Shown piece by piece: positions 15,497 to 24,396 of a DNA stretch of 64,000 nt (position 1 is the first letter of the stretch; the number at the start of each line of letters is the position of its first letter). Below the pieces are notes generated by a model that made no database searches, was not told the origin of the DNA, and saw only the letters and a list, made by a program, of their open reading frames with translations. Origin of the DNA: Streptomyces justiciae. GTDB lineage: Bacteria > Actinomycetota > Actinomycetes > Streptomycetales > Streptomycetaceae. A program made the position numbers and the translations under genes. Location: the NCBI RefSeq assembly GCF_015163075.1, contig NZ_JADDXU010000003.1, forward strand, positions 744,001-808,000. Reading direction: 5' to 3'.

Positions 15497-16006
15497 CTAG
15501 AGGGCGAGTTCGAGGTCGCCGTGGTGGAGGCGGGCGGCGGTCGGCAGGGGCCGTACCGGCACCGCCTCCTCCGTGCGGCCGCCCGCGAAGACGCACAGCC
15601 GCAGCACCAGGAACCGGCCGATGCCGGCGAGGGCGGAGGCGCCCAGGTAGACGGCCTGCTCCCAGGCGAGGCCCGGCGAGGCCGCCACGGCGTGCAGCAG
15701 GAGCATCGCGGCGCAGGTCACCACGTAGGCCACCGTCGCCGAACCCGCCGACTGGAGATGGCGGCGCAGTCCGGCGCGGCGGCCGGTGCCGAACGTGAAC
15801 AGGGCGTGCAGCTCGGTGCAGAGAAGGGTGGACGCGACCGTGATCACCGCGTTCGCCAACGCCCAGGGCATGACCGTCGCCAGCAGCGGGACCGCCGCGC
15901 CGGCCAGCAGCCCCACGCCCCCGCCGCACATCACGAACCGGACGAAGGAGGTGAGCGCGCCCACCCCCTGCTGCACGTCCGGGCGCTCCGTGCGGTGCGT
16001 CTCCAT
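15497..16006 (-). CDS. GtrA-like four-helix membrane protein
   Basis: The 169-residue protein has four membrane helices (about 22-47, 50-70, 88-108, 117-140) flanked by FVRF and RFLVLRLCVF segments. This resembles GtrA proteins that help flip polyprenyl-linked sugars. AGGACACC lies before the ATG. The C-terminal tail is cytoplasmic and Pro/Arg-rich. The GtrA assignment rests on topology and the terminal FLVLR-VF pattern and is moderate. Confidence 0.55.
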   Translation of the reverse strand: METHRTERPDVQQGVGALTSFVRFVMCGGGVGLLAGAAVPLLATVMPWALANAVITVASTLLCTELHALFTFGTGRRAGLRRHLQSAGSATVAYVVTCAAMLLLHAVAASPGLAWEQAVYLGASALAGIGRFLVLRLCVFAGGRTEEAVPVRPLPTAARLHHGDLELAL

Positions 16007-16044
16007 GGCGGTGTCCTTCCGGGGCGGTCGGGGAGCTGCTGACG

Positions 16045-16121
16045 TGCTCCACGATCTCCCGGCGGGCCTCGCGAAACGATGGTGTGCCCTCCCGGAACGG
16101 GGGTAGGGCCAGCTCCACCAT
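16045..16121. repeat. Intergenic element B, partner of 14014-14090
   Basis: This is the second copy of the shared 77-bp element, ending 39 bp before the ATG of the GtrA-like gene on the minus strand. The conserved blocks could be read as DNA or as leader RNA. No open frame with a ribosome site uses it. Confidence 0.45.
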
Positions 16122-16157
16122 CTCCCTTGGGTCACGCCCTACTTGGGCTCCCTTCGG

Positions 16158-16664
16158 CTACGCCTGCTTGGTGCGCCCGGCGTCCTCCGCGTCCTGGCCG
16201 CGCAGCTCCTCGACGTACTCCAGCGCGAGGCCTGCCGTCCGCGTGAACCAGTCGTTCAGTACGGCGATCTCGGCGGCGGAGTAGTCGGCGAAGAGGGTGT
16301 CGAGGCGGGCGTAGTAGGGGCCGTACAGGGCCGTGACCCGGGCGACCGCGGCCGGGACGGCGGCGACGCGGACGCGGCGGCGGTCGTTCGGGTCGGGGCG
16401 GCGGGTGATGAAGCCGCCGCGTTCCAGGCGGTTGAGGATGCCGGTCATCGCGCCGGTGGTGACGTGGGCGTGCTCCGCGAGGTCGCCAGCGGTGAGCAGG
16501 TTCTCGCCGGCCTTCAGGACGCAGGCGAAGCAGAGCAGGTCGGTGACGTTCAGGCCCAGCCGCTGGGCCATCTCCTGCTGGCCGAGCAGGTGCGTCGCGA
16601 TGAGGGAGTCCATCGACGACAGCGCCTCGGCCGGGGTCGTGGCGGGGCGGGGCTTGGCGTGCAT
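16158..16664 (-). CDS. MarR-family transcriptional regulator
   Basis: The 168-residue regulator has the winged helix at about 55-125 (AGDLAEHAHVTTGAMTGILNRLERGGFITRRPDPNDRR). The DxRR wing is intact and helical dimerisation ends flank it. It is divergent from a small membrane protein gene, with a 15-bp palindrome between them as the likely operator. The ligand is unknown. Confidence 0.85.
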   Translation of the reverse strand: MHAKPRPATTPAEALSSMDSLIATHLLGQQEMAQRLGLNVTDLLCFACVLKAGENLLTAGDLAEHAHVTTGAMTGILNRLERGGFITRRPDPNDRRRVRVAAVPAAVARVTALYGPYYARLDTLFADYSAAEIAVLNDWFTRTAGLALEYVEELRGQDAEDAGRTKQA

Positions 16665-16690
16665 CCGTGAATTACCTTAGATCGTGAGAG

Positions 16691-16705
16691 ATTTAGCTGC
16701 TAAAT
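16691..16705. promoter_or_regulatory. MarR operator ATTTAGCTGCTAAAT
   Basis: The site is a perfect palindrome (7-bp arms, one central base) 27 bp upstream of the marR start. It is flanked by the near-direct repeats AGATCGTGAGAG and ACGACGTGAGAG. Typical size and AT content for MarR sites; autoregulation is inferred. Confidence 0.65.
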
Positions 16706-16758
16706 TACTTACGACGTGAGAGATTCGAGCGGTTCTGCTGTGGGCGGGAGGCTGGAAC

Positions 16759-17124
16759 GTGAGTGCGCACCAGTATGACGAGGGGCACACGATCGCGGGG
16801 TGGACCGGATGCGCCGTGGCCACGGTCGGTGGTGTCGTCCTGGGCCTCGGGGTGGTCATGGTGTCGGTCCCGGTGCTGGCGGGCGGGGGTGCCCTGGTGG
16901 TGCTGGGGGTCCTTGTCACCTGGGGCCTGCATCTGGCGGGCTGGGGCAAGCCGCCGGGGCGCCGGCCGCGGGAGGAGTGGGGGATGCGGACGCGGGACCT
17001 GTCGGCGCGGGACGGGCATCCGGGGTGTGTGGGGTGCCGGTTGGCGGGGCGGGGGCGGCGGGCCGCGGTACCGGTGGTCGCCGCCGCCGAGCCGGAGGTC
17101 GTCACCGCGGACGCCGGTGGCTGA
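16759..17124 (+). CDS. Two-helix membrane protein, HGxxPAAW-like
   Basis: The 121-residue protein starts at GTG behind GGGAGG. The N-terminal EGHTIAGWTG segment resembles the HGxxPAAW motif of small streptomycete membrane proteins. Two membrane helices lie at about 15-35 and 38-62, followed by a basic cytoplasmic tail with a CVGC pair. It is divergent from marR, so it may be that regulator's target. The function is unknown. Confidence 0.6.
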   Translation: MSAHQYDEGHTIAGWTGCAVATVGGVVLGLGVVMVSVPVLAGGGALVVLGVLVTWGLHLAGWGKPPGRRPREEWGMRTRDLSARDGHPGCVGCRLAGRGRRAAVPVVAAAEPEVVTADAGG

Positions 17125-17193
17125 GCGGTGGTGCCGTCGGACGTGGTCGGCTGATCGGCCCGTTGTCAGTGCCGGCCCCTACTCTCGTCAGAG

Positions 17194-18066
17194 ATGGCAC
17201 AGGCATGGAAGTGCTCGGGGCTGCGATGGTCGGCGGACGGTCCCGTGCTGGCGTGGGACGGCGGTCGGCGCAGCGCGCTGACCTGGGGGAAACGGGTGGC
17301 CTTCGGGGTCGCGGACGGGGGTGTGCGGACGTGTGTGGGAGCGCGGGGGCATGCGTGTCCGGTGCGGGCGGCCGTGTCGGGGCGGAGCACGGGGGCGCGG
17401 TGCGAGGAGTGTGCGCGGCTGGACCGGGCGCACTCCGTGGCCGCCGACACCATCGCGGACGACCCGCGCCCGTACCACGTATATCTGGCCTGGTTCGGGC
17501 CCGGCATGACCAAGGTCGGGATCACGGCTGAGGAGCGGGGTTCCGCGCGACTGCTGGAACAGGGAGCCGTCTGCTTCAGCTGGCTCGGCGTCGGCCCGCT
17601 GATGGCCGCCCGGCGCACGGAGGAGCTGCTGCGGGCCGCCCTCCGGGTGCCGGACCGGATTCCGTACGCCGACAAGCGCGCGGTGCGGTCCGCGTTGCCG
17701 GGGGCGGAGGCGGAGCGGGCGGCCGAGATCGCGGAACTGCACGGGCGGGCGCTGGCGTTGGGTGCCTGGCCGGAGTCGCTGCGGGCCGAGCCCTTCCGGC
17801 CCGTGGACCACGTGGAGGTGTTCGGCCTCGCGGGCCTGCCGGACGCCGCCGGCGAGGTGGCCGAGCTCGTCGCGGGCGGCGCGGTGGGCGGACGGTTGGT
17901 CGCCGCCGCCGGGCCGGATCTGCATCTGGACACGGGGGGCGGGGTGGTCGTGCTGGACACGCGGTTGATGACGGGGTGGGGGCTGGTGCCGGTGGAGGGG
18001 GCGGAAGTCTCGGTGCCGGTGCGGGAGTTCAGGAGGGAGGCGGGAGTGCAGGACGGGTTGTTCTGA
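17194..18066 (+). CDS. DUF2797 family protein
   Basis: The 290-residue protein contains the DUF2797 core (YHVYLAWFGPGMTKVGITAEERG...ARLLEQGA, near 97-130), which looks like a GIY-YIG-related fold. Cys/His residues in the N-terminal part (CVGARGHACP, CEEC) may bind zinc. The biochemical role of the family is not established to my knowledge. It is a single gene, with the two-component system starting 236 bp later. Confidence 0.8.
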   Translation: MAQAWKCSGLRWSADGPVLAWDGGRRSALTWGKRVAFGVADGGVRTCVGARGHACPVRAAVSGRSTGARCEECARLDRAHSVAADTIADDPRPYHVYLAWFGPGMTKVGITAEERGSARLLEQGAVCFSWLGVGPLMAARRTEELLRAALRVPDRIPYADKRAVRSALPGAEAERAAEIAELHGRALALGAWPESLRAEPFRPVDHVEVFGLAGLPDAAGEVAELVAGGAVGGRLVAAAGPDLHLDTGGGVVVLDTRLMTGWGLVPVEGAEVSVPVREFRREAGVQDGLF

Positions 18067-18226
18067 CGGACGGGTTGTTCTGACGGACGGAGGGAGACAG
18101 GGGGAGGCGGTGACAGGTTCCCGAAAGGGTTTCCTTTGAAGGACGAGGCCGGGAGCGGGGTGCAGAGCATCACAAAAGGGGGCTGAATCCTTGGCGTGAC
18201 GGGGTACGGCCAGCGTTGTCTTGGTG

Positions 18227-18249
18227 TTCCCTGTGCGTTTCTCAGGGAA
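18227..18249. promoter_or_regulatory. Inverted repeat upstream of the response regulator
   Basis: TTCCCTG (18227-18233) and CAGGGAA (18243-18249) form a 7-bp inverted repeat with a 9-bp spacer, 52 bp before the start codon. It is a candidate binding site for autoregulation. Confidence 0.4.
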
Positions 18250-18301
18250 ATCACAGGAAGCCGAAAGCCTGTTCTCAGAGCGTCCCGACAGTGTGTTCAC
18301 C

Positions 18302-19042
18302 ATGACCACGACCTCGCCCCAGGGGCGCACCGAACTGCTGAGGCCGGACGGGAGCCCCGTCCGAGTGCTTGTGGTGGACGACGAGCTGTCGATCACCGAA
18401 CTGCTGTCCATGGCCCTGCGCTATGAGGGATGGCAGATCCGGAGTGCGGGGGATGGCACCGGTGCCATCCAGACCGCGCGGGAGTTCCGGCCCGACGCCG
18501 TCGTTCTCGACATGATGCTGCCCGACATGGACGGCCTGACCGTCCTCGGGCGGCTGCGGCGTGAGCTGCCGGACGTCCCCGTCCTGTTCCTCACCGCGAA
18601 GGACGCCGTCGAGGACCGTATCGCCGGGCTCACCGCCGGGGGCGACGACTACGTCACCAAGCCGTTCTCCCTCGAGGAGGTCGTGGCTCGGCTGCGTGGC
18701 CTCATCCGGCGCTCCGGTGCCGCCGACCGGCGCTCCGACTCCGTGCTGGTCGTCGGTGACCTCACCCTGGACGAGGACAGCCACGAGGTCTCGCGGGCCG
18801 GGGAGTCCATCCACCTCACCGCGACCGAGTTCGAGCTGCTGCGCTTCCTGATGCGCAACCCGCGGCGGGTGCTCAGCAAGGCGCAGATCCTGGACCGCGT
18901 GTGGTCCTACGACTTCGGCGGCCAGGCCAATGTCGTCGAGCTGTACATCTCCTACCTGCGCCGCAAGATCGACGCCGGTCGCGAGCCGATGATCCACACC
19001 CGGCGCGGCGCCGGTTACCTGATCAAGCCCGCGGCGTCATGA
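18302..19042 (+). CDS. OmpR/PhoB-type response regulator
   Basis: The 246-residue protein has a receiver domain (22-135) with acidic pair DDE, phosphorylation site Asp70 in VVLDMMLPDMDG and the switch Lys in VTKPFS. A C-terminal winged helix spans about 150-240 (TATEFELLRFLMRNPRRVLSKAQILDRVW). Its TGA overlaps the kinase ATG, so the two form one operon that probably includes the glycosyltransferases downstream. Confidence 0.93.
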   Translation: MTTTSPQGRTELLRPDGSPVRVLVVDDELSITELLSMALRYEGWQIRSAGDGTGAIQTAREFRPDAVVLDMMLPDMDGLTVLGRLRRELPDVPVLFLTAKDAVEDRIAGLTAGGDDYVTKPFSLEEVVARLRGLIRRSGAADRRSDSVLVVGDLTLDEDSHEVSRAGESIHLTATEFELLRFLMRNPRRVLSKAQILDRVWSYDFGGQANVVELYISYLRRKIDAGREPMIHTRRGAGYLIKPAAS

Positions 19043-20667
19043 GCGGACGACGACGGCCGCGTCCGCAGAAGAAGCGACTGGGCAAGCCGCGTACCCTGCG
19101 GGCGCGGCTCGTCGTCGCGTCCGTTGTGCTGATCGCCGTGGTGTGTGCGGTGATCGGGACTGTGACGACGTTGGCGTTGCGGTCGCATCTGTACGACCAG
19201 TTGGACAAGCAGCTGGGTGACGTCTCGGCGCGCGTGTACATGGGCAGCAAGCCGCCCGGCGCGGGAGACAAGGGCGGTGCCGCCGTTCCCCAGAACTCCC
19301 AGGTGAGCAACCTCAGCCTCGATGACTTCGTCACACGTGGCCCGCAGCCGGCGGGCACGATCATCGCCAAGGTCGTGAACGGCAGCATCACCGATGCCCG
19401 GGTCGGTGAGAAGGACGAGGACACCACCGACGTCAGCGGGATGAAGGCCGAGAGCGTCGGCGAGGCCGCGCAGTCGGCGCTGAACGAGGTCTCCCAGGGT
19501 GATGGCGAGCACACCGTCGATCTCCCCGGCCTCGGCGAGTACCGCGTCGTGTTCAAGACCACCGACGCCGGCAACAGCTACTACGTCGCCATCCCCACCT
19601 CCGGCGTCAACAACACCCTCAACACCCTCATAGCCGTAGAAGCCAGCGTCACCGCCGCCGGCCTGGTAGCCGCAGGCATCGCCGGTACCGTCATCGTCGG
19701 CGTAGCCACCCGCCCCCTCCGTCGCGTCGCCGAGACGGCCACCCGGGTCTCCGAACTCCCCCTCCACACCGGCGAGGTGAACCTCAGCGAGCGGGTCCCC
19801 GAGTCCGAGTGTGACCCGAACACCGAGGTCGGCAAGGTGGGCGTCGCGCTCAACAGAATGCTGGACCACGTCCACGCAGCCTTGCACTCCCGCCAGCAGA
19901 GCGAGATGCGCGTACGCCAGTTCGTCGCCGACGCCAGTCACGAGCTCAGAACCCCCCTCGCCTCCATCCGCGGCTACGCCGAGCTCACCCGGCGCGGCAG
20001 AGAGCAGATCGGCCCCGACACCCGCCACGCCCTCGGACGCATCGAGTCCGAGGCGGGGCGTATGACGTTGCTGGTGGAGGACCTGCTGCTGCTCGCGCGG
20101 CTCGACGCCGGTCGGCCTCTCCAGTTCGAGCAGACCGACCTCATCCCCCTCGTCGTCGACACCGTCAGCGACTCCCGTGCCGCCGGCATGGAGCACAACT
20201 GGCGGCTGGACCTGCCCGACGAGCCCGCGCTCGTGTCCGCGGACGCGGCCCGTGTCCAGCAGGTGCTGGTCAATCTCCTCGGCAACGCCCGCAAGCACAC
20301 CGCCCCCGGCACCACCATCACCGCCCGCGTCCAGCGGCGCGGCCCCTGGATGTGCGTGGACGTCGAGGACAACGGCCAGGGCATCCCACCGGATTTGCTG
20401 CCGCATGTCTTCGAGAGGTTCGCGCGCGGTGACTCGTCCCGGTCCAGGGCCTCCGGGTCGACCGGGCTCGGGCTCGCCATCGTGCAGGCCGTGGCGACCG
20501 CGCACGGCGGTGCCGTGACCGTGGACAGCGTGCCGGGACGGACCGTCTTCACGGTCCACCTGCCCGCGCTCGCCCCCGTGACCCCCCGCCCGGCGCCCGA
20601 AACGAATTGGCAATCGCACTCACAGGCACAGCACAGTGCCAGCACATGGGTGCAACAGGGCACTTGA
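19039..20667 (+). CDS. Membrane sensor histidine kinase
   Basis: The 542-residue kinase has membrane helices at about 22-46 and 195-222 enclosing an extracytoplasmic sensor of about 145 residues. A HAMP domain follows, then an H-box with His301 in DASHELRTPLASIRGY, and a full HATPase domain (NLLGNARKH, DNGQGIP, GLGLAIV). It is coupled to the response regulator by an ATGA overlap. The signal is unknown; the downstream envelope glycosyltransferases suggest cell-envelope sensing. Confidence 0.93.
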   Translation: MSGRRRPRPQKKRLGKPRTLRARLVVASVVLIAVVCAVIGTVTTLALRSHLYDQLDKQLGDVSARVYMGSKPPGAGDKGGAAVPQNSQVSNLSLDDFVTRGPQPAGTIIAKVVNGSITDARVGEKDEDTTDVSGMKAESVGEAAQSALNEVSQGDGEHTVDLPGLGEYRVVFKTTDAGNSYYVAIPTSGVNNTLNTLIAVEASVTAAGLVAAGIAGTVIVGVATRPLRRVAETATRVSELPLHTGEVNLSERVPESECDPNTEVGKVGVALNRMLDHVHAALHSRQQSEMRVRQFVADASHELRTPLASIRGYAELTRRGREQIGPDTRHALGRIESEAGRMTLLVEDLLLLARLDAGRPLQFEQTDLIPLVVDTVSDSRAAGMEHNWRLDLPDEPALVSADAARVQQVLVNLLGNARKHTAPGTTITARVQRRGPWMCVDVEDNGQGIPPDLLPHVFERFARGDSSRSRASGSTGLGLAIVQAVATAHGGAVTVDSVPGRTVFTVHLPALAPVTPRPAPETNWQSHSQAQHSASTWVQQGT

Positions 20668-20680
20668 CGACAGTCGGTTC

Positions 20681-22126
20681 ATGCGAACCGACTCTTCTCC
20701 CGGCACTCTGCCGGCGCGGGAGCACCTCCCGGCCGCAGATGCCGGTACGCCTGTCCTGGACGTAGTGATCCCCGTCTACAACGAGGAGAAGGACCTCCAG
20801 CCGTGTGTGCGCAGACTGCACGAGCACCTCACGCGCACCTTCCCGTACGCGTTCCGCATCACGATCGCGGACAACGCGTCGACGGACACCACCCCGCAGG
20901 TGTCCCAGCGGCTGGAGGCGGAGATCGCCGAGGTCCGGGCCTTCCGACTGGAGCAGAAGGGACGCGGTCGCGCCCTGCGCACCGTGTGGTCCGCCTCGGA
21001 CGCGCCGATCCTCGCCTACATGGACGTGGACCTGTCCACCGACCTCAACGCCCTGCTCCCGCTGGTGGCCCCGCTGATCTCGGGCCACTCCGACCTGGCG
21101 ATCGGATCGAGGCTCGCCCGCTCCTCACGAGTGGTGCGCGGCCCCAAGCGGGAGTTCATCAGCCGCTCGTACAACCTGATCCTGCGCGGCTCGCTCCAGG
21201 CCCGCTTCTCGGACGCGCAGTGCGGCTTCAAGGCCATCCGGCGTGACGTGGCGCAGGTGCTGCTGCCGATGGTCGAGGACACCGGATGGTTCTTCGACAC
21301 CGAGATGCTCGTCATCGCCGAGCGCGCGGGACTCCGTATCCACGAGGTGCCCGTCGACTGGGTCGACGACCCCGACTCCACCGTCCACATCGTCAAGACG
21401 GCGACCGAGGACCTGAAGGGGGTGTGGCGCGTGGGCAAGGCCCTGGCCACCGGCTCCCTGCCGCTGGACCGGATCGCGCGTCCCTTCGGCGACGACCCGC
21501 GCGACCGCGAGATCAAGGACGTACCGAAGGGACTGGCCCGCCAGCTCGTCGGATTCTGCGTGGTCGGCGGCCTGTCGACGCTCTTCTACCTCCTCCTCTA
21601 CAGCGGCTTCCGGACCTTCTCCGGCTCGCAGATCGCCAACGCGCTCGCGCTGCTGGTCTCCGCTGTCGCCAACACGGCGGCCAACCGCCGGCTCACCTTC
21701 GGAGTGCGCGGCAGCGGCGGCGCCGTACGGCACCAGGCGCAGGGCCTCGTCGTCTTCGGCATCGGCCTCGCCCTGACCAGCGGCTCGCTCGCCGCCCTCA
21801 ACGCGGCCAGCAGCAGCCCCGCGCACTCCACCGAACTGGCGGTCCTGATCGCCGCCAACCTCGCCGCGACCGTGCTGCGCTTCCTGCTCTTCCGCGCCTG
21901 GGTGTTCCCCGAGCGCCGCGAGTCGACGGTGGTCGCGAGCCACACGCCCGCCCACGCCGCACAGCAGTCGCTGCACCCGCCGCTGCCGGTGCGCGCGGGC
22001 GGCAACCACTTCACGTACGACGACCAGTTCCGCGCCGGTGAAGCCGCGGACCGCACCTGGGGGGACGCCACCATGCAGTTGCAGCCGGTGCGTCCGACCG
22101 ACACCGACCCGAGGGACGCCCGATGA
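20681..22126 (+). CDS. GT2 polyprenyl-phosphate glycosyltransferase fused to GtrA
   Basis: The 481-residue protein has an N-terminal GT-A domain (VVIPVYNEEKDLQ, acidic DVDLSTD, QCGFKAI) of the dolichyl-phosphate mannose synthase type. A GtrA-like four-helix domain follows (about 285-410), then a charged tail. Such fusions make and flip polyprenyl-phosphate sugars for outer-face transferases. The next gene, a GT39 transferase, overlaps by 4 nt and is the natural acceptor of that sugar. The starting ATG lies 13 nt after the kinase stop. Confidence 0.88.
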   Translation: MRTDSSPGTLPAREHLPAADAGTPVLDVVIPVYNEEKDLQPCVRRLHEHLTRTFPYAFRITIADNASTDTTPQVSQRLEAEIAEVRAFRLEQKGRGRALRTVWSASDAPILAYMDVDLSTDLNALLPLVAPLISGHSDLAIGSRLARSSRVVRGPKREFISRSYNLILRGSLQARFSDAQCGFKAIRRDVAQVLLPMVEDTGWFFDTEMLVIAERAGLRIHEVPVDWVDDPDSTVHIVKTATEDLKGVWRVGKALATGSLPLDRIARPFGDDPRDREIKDVPKGLARQLVGFCVVGGLSTLFYLLLYSGFRTFSGSQIANALALLVSAVANTAANRRLTFGVRGSGGAVRHQAQGLVVFGIGLALTSGSLAALNAASSSPAHSTELAVLIAANLAATVLRFLLFRAWVFPERRESTVVASHTPAHAAQQSLHPPLPVRAGGNHFTYDDQFRAGEAADRTWGDATMQLQPVRPTDTDPRDAR

Positions 22127-24291
22127 CCATCACCAGTACGGCCGTGCAGGAGCCCTCGGCTCCCCCGGCCCCGCCCGCCCCCGAGGCCGGCGAGCCCAAG
22201 CAGCCGTTCGTGCGCAGACTCTGGCGCGGCCGCCCCGAGGACCCCCGCTGGGCGCGCCCCGCGTTCTGGGGCCTGCTGCTCGCCACCGCGGTCCTGTACT
22301 TCTACAACCTGAGCTCCTCCGGCTACGCCAACTCCTTCTACTCCGCGGCCGTCCAGGCCGGCAGCCAGTCCTGGAAGGCGTTCTTCTTCGGCTCGCTCGA
22401 CGCGGCCAACGCCATCACCGTCGACAAGCCCCCGGCCTCGCTGTGGCCGATGGCCCTGTCGGTGCGGATCTTCGGGCTCAGCTCCTGGGCGATCCTGATG
22501 CCCGAGGTCCTCATGGGCATCGGCACGGTCGCCGTCGTGTACGCCTCCGTGCGCCGCCGCTTCAGCCCCGCGGCCGGTCTGATCGCGGGCGCCACGCTCG
22601 CGCTCACCCCCGTCGCGGCGCTGATGTTCCGGTTCAACAACCCGGACGCGATGCTGGCCCTGCTGATGGCCGTGGCCTGCTACTTCGTCGTCCGGGCCGT
22701 CGAGGACGGCCGGACGAAGTGGCTGGTGTGGGCGGGTGTGGCGATCGGCTTCGCCTTCCTCGCCAAGACGCTCCAGGCCTTCCTGATCCTGCCGCCGCTC
22801 GCGATCGTGTACGCGGTCTGCGCGCCGGTGTCCCTGAAGAAGCGCTTCGGCCAACTGGCCGCCGCGACAGCCGCGTTGATCGTCTCCGGTGGCTGGTGGG
22901 TCGCGATCGTCGAACTGTGGCCCGCCTCCTCCCGCCCCTACATCGGCGGCTCCCAGAACAACTCCTTCCTTGAACTGACCTTCGGCTACAACGGACTCGG
23001 CCGTCTCAACGGCGAGGAGACCGGCAGCGTCGGCGGCGGTGGCGGCAACAGCGGCGGCCAGTGGGGCGAGACCGGCTGGGACCGGATGTTCAACTCCGAG
23101 ATCGGCGGCCAGATCTCCTGGCTGCTCCCGGCGGCCCTGATCCTGCTGGTCGCGGGCCTGTGGGCGACGCGGAAGGCGCGCAGGACGTCCGTCACCCGCG
23201 GTTCGTTCCTGGTCTGGGGCGGCTCGCTGGTCATCACCATGGTCGTCTTCAGCTACATGGCGGGCATCTTCCACCAGTACTACACGGTGGCCCTCGCCCC
23301 CTACATGGCGGCCGTGATCGGCATGGGCGCAGGCCTCCTGTGGGAGAAGCGCGCCGAGCTGTGGGCGTCGATCACCCTCGCGGCGTCGGTCGTGGCGGCG
23401 GCCGCCTGGAGCTACGTCCTTCTCAACCGCACGTCCGACTACCTGCCCTGGCTGAAGTGGCTGGTCCTGATCGGCGGCCTGGTCGCCGCCCTCGGCCTGA
23501 TCTTCGCGGGCCGCATCAACCGCCAACTCGCCCTCGCCGCGGCGTCCCTGGGCCTGGTGGCCTCCCTCGCCGGCCCGACCGCGTACACCATCAGCACCCT
23601 CCAGGAGGGCCACACCGGCTCCATCGTGACGGCCGGACCGGCCGGCGCGAGCATGATGGGCGGCGGGGGCGGCGGCCGGGGCGGTGGCCCGGGTGGCGGC
23701 GGCGGTATGGGCGGTGGAATGCCGGGCCAGAACCAGCAGAACGGCAACGGCAACACCCAGAACCAGCAGGGCGGCGGCAACGGCTTCCCGGGTGGCGGCG
23801 GTATGCCGGGTCAGAACCAGCAGAACGGCAACGGCAGCACCCAGAACCAGCAGAACGGCGGCATGCCGGGCGGCACGGTCGGCGAAGGCGGCGGCATGGG
23901 CGGCGGCGGTGGCGTCGGCGGCCTGCTGAACGGCGCGACCGTCTCCGACGAGGCCAAGAAGCTGCTGGAGACCGACTCTGGCGACTACACCTGGGTCGCG
24001 GCGGCGATCGGCGCCCAGAACGCGGCGAGCTACCAACTCTCCACCGGCGACCCGGTGATGGCGATCGGCGGCTTCAACGGCACCGACCCGTCCCCGACGC
24101 TGGCCCAGTTCAAGCAGTACGTCGAGGACGGCAAGATCCACTACTTCATCTCGTCCGGCTCCGGCGGCGGCATGGGCGGCAGCAGCAGCGGCACGTCCTC
24201 GCAGATCACCTCCTGGGTCGAGGCCAACTTCAAGAAGGTGACGGTGGGTTCGTCGACCTTCTACGACCTGACGCAGAAGGCGAGCAGCTGA
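22123..24291 (+). CDS. GT39 (PMT/ArnT-like) membrane glycosyltransferase with Gly/Gln/Asn-rich insert
   Basis: The 722-residue protein has about 11-12 membrane helices in residues 45-500. The first extracytoplasmic loop contains the family's acidic DAANAITVDKPP segment. It uses lipid-linked sugars on the outer membrane face. A long low-complexity outer region (about 505-605) holds GGGG runs and two copies of MPGQNQQNGNG. A globular C-terminal domain of about 110 residues (AAAIGAQNAASYQLSTGDPVMAIGGF) follows. It is the last gene of the two-component operon and is followed by a strong terminator. Confidence 0.88.
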   Translation: MTITSTAVQEPSAPPAPPAPEAGEPKQPFVRRLWRGRPEDPRWARPAFWGLLLATAVLYFYNLSSSGYANSFYSAAVQAGSQSWKAFFFGSLDAANAITVDKPPASLWPMALSVRIFGLSSWAILMPEVLMGIGTVAVVYASVRRRFSPAAGLIAGATLALTPVAALMFRFNNPDAMLALLMAVACYFVVRAVEDGRTKWLVWAGVAIGFAFLAKTLQAFLILPPLAIVYAVCAPVSLKKRFGQLAAATAALIVSGGWWVAIVELWPASSRPYIGGSQNNSFLELTFGYNGLGRLNGEETGSVGGGGGNSGGQWGETGWDRMFNSEIGGQISWLLPAALILLVAGLWATRKARRTSVTRGSFLVWGGSLVITMVVFSYMAGIFHQYYTVALAPYMAAVIGMGAGLLWEKRAELWASITLAASVVAAAAWSYVLLNRTSDYLPWLKWLVLIGGLVAALGLIFAGRINRQLALAAASLGLVASLAGPTAYTISTLQEGHTGSIVTAGPAGASMMGGGGGGRGGGPGGGGGMGGGMPGQNQQNGNGNTQNQQGGGNGFPGGGGMPGQNQQNGNGSTQNQQNGGMPGGTVGEGGGMGGGGGVGGLLNGATVSDEAKKLLETDSGDYTWVAAAIGAQNAASYQLSTGDPVMAIGGFNGTDPSPTLAQFKQYVEDGKIHYFISSGSGGGMGGSSSGTSSQITSWVEANFKKVTVGSSTFYDLTQKASS

Positions 24292-24304
24292 CGTAAGGAA
24301 CGAG

Positions 24305-24338
24305 AGAGGGCGGCGACCGGCCATGGTCGCCGCCCTCT
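24305..24338 (+). terminator. Terminator of the two-component/glycosyltransferase operon
   Basis: A perfect 14-bp stem AGAGGGCGGCGACC / GGTCGCCGCCCTCT with a 6-nt loop starts 13 nt after the GT39 stop and is followed by TCGTCG. Confidence 0.7.
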
Positions 24339-24386
24339 TCGTCGTACGGCGACTGGCCATGGCCGCCGCCCTGTTCGTCGTACGGC
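24315..24386. repeat. 36-bp tandem duplication overlapping the terminator
   Basis: Units 24315-24350 and 24351-24386 match at 33 of 36 bases. The first unit contains the right arm of the terminator. The duplication lies just before the promoter of the MFS exporter gene. Confidence 0.65.
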
Positions 24387-24396
24387 GAGAAATCGC

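Noticed and set aside
23660..23930. Minisatellite or CRISPR-like repeat array
   Set aside because: The repeats are in-frame low-complexity coding sequence of a glycosyltransferase. No spaced identical repeats or cas genes occur in the window.
21598..24360. A 920-codon open frame on the minus strand
   Set aside because: It is antisense to two clear glycosyltransferase genes; its translation is low-complexity Arg/Gly/Asp-rich, as GC-rich shadow frames are.
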